From contig OY821518.1 of the NCBI GenBank assembly GCA_963682025.1, forward strand, positions 143,134,529 through 143,198,528: a stretch of DNA of 64,000 nt. Direction: 5' to 3'. A program made the translations under genes and the position numbers. Below the pieces are notes generated by a model. The model searched no databases. It worked only from the letters and a program-made list of their open reading frames with translations, and was not told the origin of the DNA. Shown here in pieces: positions 13,201-25,200 of this stretch. This stretch comes from Cordilura impudica (taxonomy: Eukaryota > Arthropoda > Insecta > Diptera > Scathophagidae). Each line of letters begins with the position of its first letter. Positions within the stretch are counted from its first letter, which is position 1.

Positions 13201-16200
13201 TCATTTTTTTTTATTATAATATAAAAAAATCTAAGTTCAATGGTGTCATTATTATTACAATTTACGTATGTACATATGTTAAGATTTTTTCGATCTCACT
13301 CATTATTAATAACTACATTGATAGCTAGCTCGCTTTGGAAAGTGTAAAATTGTTTCCATGCAAATGGAACCATGCATCGAACTATAAATCACAATGAAAT
13401 TGCAAACATTTAACATTTTTTCGTACGAGTATATTGGAATTAATGAAACCCTAAATGACAGATACATATGTATGTCTCTAGAGTTCCATCGAGCGTTGGT
13501 TATTGGTGGTAGTTGTAGTTAATTATGGCGCTATGAATATGGGCCCCAGGAAAATGGACCCCAAAGTAAAAAATGAAAGTGGGCCCCAAATTTGGGGTTC
13601 ATTTTCATAATGAAAATCAACCCCATTTCTAGAAATGAAAATGAGCCCCAAAAAATGAACTAGGGCCCCAAACCACGAATGAAAACGGGCCCTAAACTAT
13701 TCTAGGGCTCATTTGCATAAACACTATTTGGGGCTCATTTTCATTTAAAGGATGCGGTACGATGAAGTATATGAAAATGGGCCCCAAAATGTGAAAACGG
13801 ACCCCAATTTTTTTTCACTTGTTTTGTTGATTAACTTGTTTTGTCTGAAGAATTAGTGAAAAATTAGGTCGGCTCACTTAAATATAAAAGCATTGCATTT
13901 CTTCAAATTTTTTTTATATGCTTGGAAGTAGTATTTAAATTGAAAATAAAGATTTGTAAAACAATGTGACATTTGTTATACAAAAATATTTTTTTTAATT
14001 TTTAAACGAAAAAATTGCAATGAGATGTCGTAATGTGGTTTTAAAAATTTAACCGCTTGACTTAAATGATTCGGGAAATATTAAAAAACGGTGGCATGAC
14101 ATAACGTCTACAGACATTATGGCACTTTTACGAGTGACATAATGTCTAAAGCATTTCAAATCTTGTAAACGTGGTAAAAGTGCCGTTATTTTCCCTTTTA
14201 CAAAATGTTTAAATTAGATGTAAACATTCCGCAAAAGGGAATAATATTAATAATAATAATAACATTCTGTAATGTCTTCCCGGAGACACTAAAGTTAAGT
14301 ATTGAAATCTGGCTTCGCATACAAAAGTTTTTCTGCGTGGCGGCCTGTGGCCGCGCTTAAGGGGTTTCTCCTCCAGTAGGACGCGGCAGGTGGCTTCGCT
14401 GAATAAAGTTTTCCTGCGTACGTCACAAGAATAAAAAAATGTCTTTTCCCTGCAAACATTTCAAAATTTGCTCAAGCTGTTTGGATATTTTGGATAAAAA
14501 ATCTCAAAGTAACAATTCGCCTTTGCTTTGTCCTTATTGCAAGCAAATTGTTGAAACAAATTTAAAAATATTTCAATAAATTGCTATTATTTGTATTCCA
14601 TTTATAAAAATATTCTACTAAATTGTTATTATTTGCTCTAAAGTGTATTAAAGTTTAAAAAAATTTCAATAAATTGTTATTATTTGTATTCCATCCATAA
14701 CAAAATGAATTGTTATTATTTCCATTGCATCAAATCAATATTTTAGAATTCTGAGTGTCATAGTGTCTATAGACATTATGTCCTTAGACGTTATATCACG
14801 CCACCGTAAAAAAGTAGTCCGGCTCACTAAAATTATACAGGAATTGAATCATTTTTATAAAATTTAAAAGAAAGTCATAAAAAATTTAATTAAGGAATTA
14901 ATTTTTCTTTTTTTGCAAACAAAATATTTTTTATAAATATATTTTTTGTTACATTTTTAAAACAAGTAAGAACGTTATAGTCGGTCAAGCCCGACTATAC
15001 GATACCCTATACCATGCATTTAGAGACCGTATCTCTTAAGTCCAACTAATAGGAAAAGAAAATAAGTATAAACCAAATTTGAGTGGCATTGTTATTAGTT
15101 GTGTTGCCTTCGGATATGAAAAAGTTCATATGGGATGCTATAATTATATGGGGAATAGGTCGAAAAATGGACCGATCCTGACCATATTTGGTAAGGTCAC
15201 TTATATTTTGAAAAAATATATACAAACCAAATTTGAGAAAAATCTGTGCAATATTTTTGTTTTTCGATAGATTTAAGTGAAGATCGGGATGCAGCTCTAT
15301 ATTGGGCCTATGACAAAGAATTGTCCAATAGAGATTATTTTTGGACTACTGATTATTGCATGTAATAAACACATTTAAACCCAATTTGACTGACGTTACT
15401 AAATAAAACTGAATTCAAAAAAGAAAATATTCGATTTTTTTACATCATGGAAGTTTATAAAAGTTTATTAAAAAAAAAAAAAGAAAATGAAAATGAACCC
15501 CGAAATATGAAGTAAGGCCCCACCAATATATGATATTGGCCCCAAAAATTATTTGGGGCCCTTTTTCATTTTCTTGTTTGGGGTCCATTTTCATTACGAA
15601 AATGCACCCCACATGAAGAAATGAAAAACGACCCCAAAATGGGAAAACAGGCCCCAAAATTTCGTGTTGTTGTTTTCCATACATTTGTTTGGGGCTCATT
15701 TTCATTTTTTTTTGGGCCCATTTTCCTGGGGCCCATATTCATACCACCGTTAATTATACCCTATACCACTATGTGGTTTGGGTATAATGACTTTGTGCTG
15801 CTGTTTGTAACAACCAAAAATATTCGTCCTAGACCCATCTTTAATTATATCGATCGACTCAGAATCACTTTTTGAGTCGAAATAGCAATATTGTCAGGAT
15901 CGGTCCATTTTTCGACCTAGTCCCCATATAAATATAGTATCCGATATGAACTTTTTCATATCTGCAGCGAAAAAAATTAATAAAAATGCCACTCAAATTT
16001 GGTTTATTCTTATTCGCTATATCCAATTAGTTGGACCGAAGAGATAGGGCCTCTAAACCATGGTATAGGGTATCGTATAGTCGGGCTACACCGACTATAA
16101 TTTTCTTACTTGTTTTTGAATTCTTATTGTGAAGTAATGATCTACATAAATTGTACATTTCAAAACCAGTATAGACAGAAAAACAATTTTGAACATCGCA

Positions 16201-19200
16201 GTATTTCAACAATATTATATAAAAAAGCAAACTTCTTTGGTACGTAAACTTTTTAATGGTCTCGTAAAATTAATACTATATTTCTTGATACATTAATAAG
16301 GCCTATACGACTATGTCATGTATCTTTTGATATTTGCAAAAAGTTATATCCCTAATGTACATTTTGCTATGTATACCCGTAATGTTCTTCGTAGACAACA
16401 TTGGTTAATTAAGAAAATATTTACCTTTTAATTGCAGTATCTGGAATTGCGATTTAGTTCGTCAGTACGTAGCATTGCATCTTTTATGTTTGTTATGGAT
16501 GAGGTATGTAGTAACGAGAGATGAGGATAACGATAACATAAATATTTAATTTTATATGATTTTCAGATGTTATTCCTGCCAATAATTCTATATGTACCAG
16601 CTATAGCTTTTAATCAAGGTATGGAACAATATTGTATAGGTAGTTTGTAATATTTTAATTAATATCTCCCTTAGTGACCGGTGTTAATATATACGTTGCA
16701 AGTGGAGTTATATGCGTAATTTGTGTCATATATACAGCGATTGTAAGTAGCCGAATTTATTGAGAAATTATAATTATTGTATGTACGAGTATATTAAATT
16801 GCAAACTATTGAATTTTTCCTAAACAGGGTGGTATAAAAGGTGTTGTACATACCGATGCTTGGCAAATTCTAGTCATGTTTTTGTCCGTTGTGATCGTGG
16901 TAATTTTGGGTACCATTTATAGTGATGGATTTGGAGATGTTTTTAAGGCAGCCTCAGAAGGAGGTCGTCTCATATTTGGCAAGTAAGTGCCAATGGAAAT
17001 ATTTCATCGAGATAAAGTGAATTAAATTTGCCTTTTTATAGTATTAATCCATCACCATATGACCGTCAAACATTGTGGGGTGTTTTAATTGGTGGCTTTT
17101 TCTATTGGACCTCTTTTAATTCAGTGAACCAGACAATGGTCCAACGTTACATGTCTCTACCGACATTGAAAAAAGCCCAATGGTCTGTTGCTATATTTAC
17201 GATAGGCATTGTACTCTTTATAATGATATGTTGTTTTGCTGGTTTGCTGGTTTATAATTTTTATCGAAATTGTGATCCTATCACTTCTGGTTTGATAACG
17301 GTACCTAAGATTTACTTTTTTTGTGTTAAATTATTATTAAAGTGTTTTTCTCTTCCAGCATGATGATCAACTTTTACCAGTTTATGTCATGCAAACTGTA
17401 GGAAATTTGCATGGTATTCCTGGCTTATTTATTGCTGGTGTTTTTGGTGCAGCTCTTTCTTCTTTATCGGTCGTCCTGAACTCTACGGCGTTGGTAATAT
17501 TGGAAGATATAGTTAAAGGTTGTTTTCGCATTAAGTTATCCGAAAATGCTTCGTCTTTGCTGGTCAAAGCATGTATTGCAGTATTGGGTTGTATAGCGGT
17601 TTCTCTGATTCTAATATTGGAGAAACTAAGTGGTATTCTAAGTGTTGCCACTTCTGTTACGGCTATAGCCGCTGGTACTACTTGCGGACTCTTCACATTG
17701 GGAATGCTGATACCGTGGAGTAATAATAAAGGAGCGTTGGCTGGGGCTTTGGCCGGTTCATTAATATCTGGTTGGATTTCATTCGGTTCACAAATAGCAT
17801 TTGCTAAGGGTAATGTGGCGCCAGAAAAACTACCCGTTTCTATATCAGATTGTTCCATTGGTATGTTGCCACCTGGTAATTCAACAATAGATTTTGTCGA
17901 CGAATCAGATGTATTTCCATTATACCGTCTATCATTCCATTGGATAAATCCTATTGGTGTAACGTCAACGATTTTAGTTGGGACAATTGTTTCATTTTTA
18001 ACTGGTCCCACTAAAGTTAAAAAACTAGATGCAGATGTTATATCACCTGTTATTCACAAGTAAGTATTATGAGTGTAAGTGTAGAAGATTATTTAGTTAG
18101 AAAATATCGCTGGATTGCGTTCTACGTATGCTTTGCAGTTCGAGCGATTCGGGTTTAGTGGGATTTTTATAAAATAAATGATGATTAAATGATTTAATAC
18201 CTAACGGCCAACTCCATATGACGCTATAGCTCCCCAAACAATGTTACTGCCATCTCCATGCTTACCAAAAACTGTAAGTTGTGGTGAATGTGTTAAGGTT
18301 TGGGAAGCAATGGCGTAATCTGGATTGGGTCGTTTAGTACTATATAAGAGTATAATTTGAAACGTATAAGTCTTTGAATATTCCAACAGGACAATGATCC
18401 TATGCATATAGGGTTCTTTGCTTAAGACTGCCTGCTTTATTATGTTTCAAGATAGCTCAACTCGCCTACTCAATTACCCGACATTAAACCAATAGAGCAT
18501 TTCAGGTTTGTTTCTAAAAAATAAAAATTAGAAACTACAAAAGTAGACGTCTTAAAAGCCTAGAAATTCCAATAAGACATACACTGTGCAATATAGCCGC
18601 ATGATGTTTTTAGCGATTTCTTACATATGCACAAAAATGAGAAAAAAATCTGTTTATGGCAAAAAATATTTTTTTGTGTTTTATAAACCATTAAAACAAA
18701 TAATTTGTTTTTTTGTTGACTACTGCGTAATTATATACGCAATATTAAAAAACATATAACTCAGCTAAAGGTTAAGTCAGCTAGTGTTTATTATACCCTC
18801 CACACCACTATGCAGAGGGTATATATCAGTTTTTCATTCCGCATCGAAATAAATTCCAGAGTCCCAAAACCATATATTTTCTTGATGCTTATAACAAGGG
18901 AAGTTGATTTAGCGATGACCGTATGTCTGTGGAAATCTCGATCACACCCTCAATAACTAGCTAGACTCTTCGCTTTTGCATTAAATCGTTTGTAACATCC
19001 GGAAGGGGTTGAAATTTAAAATCATCAAAATCGGTCTAAAGAGTCATGAGATATGAATGAAAATGTAAAAAGCTCTTGAAAAAATAAAAATGTTCAATTG
19101 TATGTTGTTTTTCTTAAGCTAGATTTTGTATTATCTTTATAGTTGTAGCCATCGTTTCATAAGGGTATGTGTATACTGTAGTGTGTTTGATAAGTCATAG

Positions 19201-22200
19201 TTACCCTACCTTCTGTACGGTAACTAAATAGTAAAATTAAATTACTAATTGTAACTAAATATATCCACCTGCACCGAACTCAAGCGTGAGAAAAGTATTT
19301 CTCACAATTGTACTGTAGTATAGTTACGTGTGAACTGCTTAATACGCAAATTCACTCGTCTACTCAGTTACACATAATGTAAGTGTATGTGTACGCGTGT
19401 ACAATGCATGTGCGCGCGTACGTAGGTAGATATACGTTAAAATTAGTATAGAAAAAGAATTAATAAAGAGACGTGAAAGTAAACAGTCGCATGAGCGGCT
19501 GTTTTTAAACAAATAATAAAAAGTGTAATTATTTAAATTATATGGCGATCCTGCCAATGAAAAAAAATAAAATATGAAAAAAATAATAAGTCAATTAAAA
19601 TTTTAAGAAAAAATTTAATTTGTGAAAAAATCAGAAAAACAATAACTACATATACCAAGCATGAAAAGTCGAAAAACGTACATTATTAATCAACATTTAA
19701 ATTTAATCAACAATTGAAAATTTGTTAAGAAGGAATACCAAAAGTGTAAAAGCCAAAATAATTGTAAAAAAGTGAAGAGTCGAAAAACGTACATTATTAA
19801 TCAACATTTAAATTTAATCAACAATTAAAAATTTGTTAAGAAGGAATACCAAAAATGTAAAAGCCAAAATAATTGTAAAAAAGTGAAGAGTTGAAAAAGG
19901 TAATAACGACATGAATAAGCAACCGCAGCAACAACGGATTCATCAAACTGGAATACCAAAAGTGTAACAGCCAAAATAATTGTAAAAAGTGAAGAGTCGA
20001 AAAACGGTAATAACAACATGAATAAGCAACCCCAGCAACAGATTCATCAAACTCTACGTCAACAACAGTAACCATCATCTACAGCAGCTGGAGAATAAAA
20101 CAACAGCTAAGTAGCATATTTTATTTTTTTAAATAAGTTGAATCATACATATTACATAGTAGTTAAATATTGATTTCTTCGATACTCGTATTGATAACAT
20201 TTTTTTTTTGTTAAAATCAATCAATTGAAAAGAAATTTGAATACAAAATATTAGAAAAAAAAATTATGTATTTAATTATATTAAAAAAAAAAAAAAAAAA
20301 TTTTTTTAAAAACAAAAAAAAACATGATTATTAATATTGAACTCACTTTAAAATTAATTAAACTGTGAATTTTTCTATAAAATAGAATAACTTAATATAT
20401 AGAACAGAACATAGAAAAGTCATCATATTTAGGAATAAATCTACAATTTAAAATATTTAATGTATCATTAAAACTAAAATATTGATTCTTTAATATAAAT
20501 TTAAATATTGATTTTTATTGGGAATAGGAAATTAAAAGATAAATTATATTTTAACATGGGTAAGCCGGAATCAAAATTAGAAAACCCGAACGCAAATGTA
20601 ATAACCAACGTTGAGGTTGTCGACCACACAAACCAAATACAATCCTTGTGGTACCTCACATTGTGCTTGGTATTGATAAGCGGGGTAAACTTAACGCTAA
20701 AATTATACCTACTGCACAAAAGATCTCTCCGTAAGAGATATCTAAGTAGAGGCGACAACCTTGACAAGGTTTAAAAATGGGCCCATAAGATTTTAAAATT
20801 ATATACTCCTCGAATAGATTTAAACAAAAAAAAAAAAAGAAAGAGAACAAAGCAGAGACTGCGATAACATCATGTTATATATTATCAAAATTTTTTTATT
20901 TTGTCATCATTATTAAAAATACTGACTAAAGAGAATAAAATTTTACATAAAGTGCCGGAGGAGTCCTATTATTGAATTACTTTATTTTGTTGAATATTTG
21001 AATTAATTGCTAATATAGCAGGAACTTTGGGGGACAAATCCTAAATGACAAATATTTTGAATATTTTTTTTTGTGCGATTTTCTGGTAAGATTTTCTGTC
21101 CTAGCAGACAAAAGTCAATTTTAATCTGCATGTATGGACTGGTCTGCGATACTAGGCCAGTGCAGACTTATCAGAGAGGAATTTGACAAGTCCTATAAAT
21201 GCCTCAATAGCGATAGGCCTACCAAAGAGGAAACTGTTGAAAAACATCTAAAAAACCTCTACTTACGACTTGAAGAAATAAGAGTCGTATTAAACGTAAA
21301 TTATCAGCGTTTAACACCCGCACATAAGGTTGCAGCAGAGGGTTTTTTCATTGACCTAAGAAGTAAACTCATCAGTGTAGCAGCTCGTAGGGGTCTTGAA
21401 GTAGAATTGCCCAACTCATTACATGAAAGGGTAGAATTTGCGGATGACAAAAATAAATTAGCAATACAGACAGAAATAATAAGCGCAAACATGCCACAAA
21501 CAGCAACGGAATTTTTAAGGACAGCATCCAGAATCATACCTGATTTTGATGGTAGGGCAGAGAACCTACAAAGTTTTCTGGATGCATTAACACTGGTGGA
21601 TTCAATTGCGGAAGACCAGGATGCGGTGGCCGTCAATTTAGTAAAGACTAAATTGAAGGGAACGGCACGTACTCTCATAGAGGGTAATGAAGTAAATTTA
21701 GCCGGCATAATAGCTAGGTTAAAAACAACAGTCAAGGGCGAGTCCGTTGAGTTGCTTTCGGCAAAGATAATGAATCTCAAACAGTGTGGTAGGACACCAA
21801 ATGACTACACCAAAGAGATAGAAGAACTGGCGAAAAGATTACAAAGCGCCTACATAGTGGACGGTTTAAATACTACACTAGCCGAAAAATACACAACAAA
21901 CATTGCTGTAAAGGCAATGACAAAAAACAGTACCAACGACAGAGTGGGACTCATACTAGAAGCAGGTCAATTTAACACTCTCAATGATGCGGTAGCTAAG
22001 TTTATAAGTTGTTCAACCGATGCGCCTAAAAATAGTACAATAATGTACTATAACAGGGATATGCACAATACCCAGGGTCAAAGACGTGGGCGATCCTACG
22101 CAAATTTTAGCCGACGTGGAAATTACACCGGAAATAGCGGTCTTAGTAACAATAACAGGAGATACAACAGTGGGAGTAACCAGTCCCACAATGGTAACAA

Positions 22201-25200
22201 TGAGGTCAATAGGCAATATAATGGCCGTGACAGTTACAACAGGAACAATAATAACTACAGCGGGAACTATAACAACCGCAATAATAATAGAGGACGTGAT
22301 GTCCGGGCTTTGCATGGGAGTACGGAAAACGTACAATCCCCGGGTACTCAATAGACGAAATAATTAGAAATAGTAGAATCTTAAACGTTAATCTGAATTC
22401 AGCATCATATATTTCACTAAAATCAAAATTCAATGAAGGAGTGTCGACATTTTTGGTAGACACAGGTGCGGACATATCAATAATAAAAAGCGGACAGAAT
22501 AAATTTGAAAGAATAGATACATCCAACACAATTAGCCTACATGGCATAGGAAAGGGTATAACCTATACTAGGGGAAAGATCACAACGGATCTGATATTTG
22601 AAAATCTGTTAGTTAAACATAAACTCCATGTGGTAGATGATGACTTTCCAGTTCCATCTGATGGAATATTGGGACTTGACTTCATTAGAAAGTACAATTG
22701 TAAACTAGAATATGGAACGGATCAAGATTGGATAGTATTAAGACCAGATGATTTCCCACAAAGTATACGGATGAAAATGCGAAAATACCCAAACATCAAC
22801 ACAATATCATTACCTGCGAGATCAGAGGTAATTAGAAGAATAAATGTAGGAGATTCAAAGGGGGACATATTAATTCCTAACCAAACCCCTAAGGAGGGGA
22901 TATTTATAGCAAATACAATTTCTAACGCCTCACAAACTTTTGTACGTATAATGAATACAACAGACGAAGAAGTTGTTATATCTGATGCTCAAATAGAGAC
23001 TGAAAGCTTGGATAATTATGAAACAGTATCAATGGTCGAGTGTCAGAATAACGATGATAAATTTAAGATATTGTCCGAAAAATTTCCTAAATTCATTGAG
23101 AATGAACTAAAGGAAATATGCATGAAATATATTGATGTTTTCGCACTAGAAACAGAAAAAATATCTGCGAATAATTTTTACAGGCAAAAATTGCGTTTAA
23201 AAGATATAGAACCAACATATATTAAAAACTATAGGATACCTTATGCGCATAAGGAGGAAATAACAGGACAAGTGGATAAATTAATAAAAGATGGTATAAT
23301 TGAACCATCAGCTTCTGAATACAATAGCCCAATATTATTAGTACCGAAAAAATCTTTAGCTGGAAGCGTTAATAAAAGATGGAGATTAGTAGTAGATTAC
23401 AGGGCGGTTAATAAAAAATTGATTGCAGATAAATTTCCATTACCAAGAATAGATGACATTCTTGATCAACTTGGCAAAGCGAAATATTTTTCTTGTCTAG
23501 ACTTAACGTCTGGGTTTCATCAAATTGAATTAGATGAGGACTCCAGGGATATCACATCATTTTCAACAGATAAGGGATCATTCCGTTTTAAGCGCCTCCC
23601 ATACGGGCTTAAAATAGCCCCAAATTCATTTCAGAGAATGATGACAATTGCATTCGCTGGTTTATCACCAGCTCAAGCTTTCTTATATATGGATGATTTA
23701 GTTGTAATTGGTCGTTCAGAACGACACATGATTAGGAATCTGGTAGATGTTTTTGAAACCTGTCGGAAATATAACCTTAAACTACATCCAGGAAAATGTT
23801 CATTTTTCAGTCATGAAGTGACTTATTTGGGACACAAATGTACAGATAAAGGCATTCTTCCAGACGATAGCAAATTCAAAATAATTCAAGACTATCCCAC
23901 ACCTAAAAATGCCGATGAAACAAAACGATTTGTAGCATTTTGCAATTACTATAGACGTTTTGTTCCTAATTTTGCGGAACACGCTCGTCTCTTAACGAGA
24001 TTATGTAGGAAAAATACAAAATTCGAATGGAGTAGAGAGTGTGAGAAAGCATTCGAATATTTGAAAAACTCACTACTGAACCCAAGAATATTACAATATC
24101 CCAATTTTGATGAACAATTCTGTATCACAACCGATGCAAGTAAATATGCATGCGGTGCAGTGCTAAGCCAAGAGCATGATGGAATACAACTTCCAATAGC
24201 ATATGCCTCACGATCGTTCACGAAAGGTGAAGCGAACAAATCTACTATTGAACAGGAATTAGCAGCTGTACACTGGGCGATTACATATTTCAGACCATAC
24301 ATATATGGCACGAGATTTTTAGTGAGAAGCGATCACAGACCACTGTCGTACTTGTTCTCGATGAAAAACCCTTCCTCAAAATTGACGCGAATGAGATTGG
24401 ATTTAGAAGAGTATGATTTTACAATAGAGTACCTGAGGGGAAAGGATAACCATGCGGCAGACGCTTTATCCAGAATAACAATAGCAGACATAAAAACTAG
24501 CAGAAACATTTTTATGGTAACCACTAGAACAAAATCTAGAAAAACACAACCAGGAATAGATGAGAAAATAAAGAGTATAACGACAACCCCAAGGGTTTAT
24601 GAAACACTTAGTATAAAGGAAGTAAGAAAAAATGTTCGCCTAAAGTTTGACTTACAAGGCAAAACACCGAGGTGTTACCTTAAACACGGGAAAATAACTT
24701 TAGAGGAGCTTAGGATAGATGACCTTATTGTTAATGGGAAAGTTGATCTAAATCAATTCTTCCCTAGGTTGGAAAATATGACCGACAACAAAGGCATCAA
24801 AAAGTTGCAACTATCACTAAATGACAAAATATTTGAGAAGATTCGAATCAATGTGTTTAAAGAAATAGGGAACAAAGAATTAAAAAAATTAATAATAGCT
24901 CTAGCGCCACGGAGAATAAATGTTACTGCTGACGAGCAGAAAAACACACTCCTAGAAAAATATCACAATGATCCTTTATACGGAGGTCATCCAGGGATAA
25001 CAAGGATGACAGCAAAAATAAATGAAAAATATTTCTGGAACGGAATGTCAAGAGACATACGTAACTATATAAAAGGATGTAAGCAGTGTCAGACAAATAA
25101 ATCCCTACCGAAAACAAGGGAACCAATGGTGATAACGGAAACACCAGTGAAAGCATTCGATATAGTCGTTATTGACACAATTGGTCCTTTTATTAAATCT

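Larger units (their letters stand above)
14089..14806. mobile_element. nested 718-bp terminal-inverted-repeat element
   Basis: Ends are CGGTGGCATGACATAACGTC on the left and, read inward on the right, CGGTGGCGTGATATAACGTC. The flanks carry TAAAAAA on both sides (14082-14088 and 14807-14813), a 7-bp or longer target copy. Internal sequence is mostly AT-rich, with a GC-rich stretch at 14300-14420 and a short RING-like ORF. Its ends resemble the element that begins near 62084. Confidence 0.7.
13527..15749. mobile_element. foldback-type DNA element with GGGGCCC-rich arms
   Basis: Left end GGCGCTATGAATATGGGCCC, right end read inward CGGTGGTATGAATATGGGCC. It is flanked by a perfect 8-bp duplication TTAATTAT at 13519-13526 and 15750-15757. 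Both arms (about 13527-13840 and 15430-15749) are built from short inverted units of GGGGCC(C/A) and CATTTTCAT. The long structured arms and 8-bp target copy fit a Mutator/foldback (FB/NOF-like) or hAT/P class. It contains the 14089-14806 element and a family B repeat. Confidence 0.75.

Noticed and set aside
17382..18011. 209-codon - strand ORF
   Set aside because: Antisense shadow of SLC5 exon 9, which has splice-consistent coding on the + strand.
21304..22547. Alternative-frame ORFs over gag (both strands)
   Set aside because: Shadows of gag; their products are low-complexity and match nothing.
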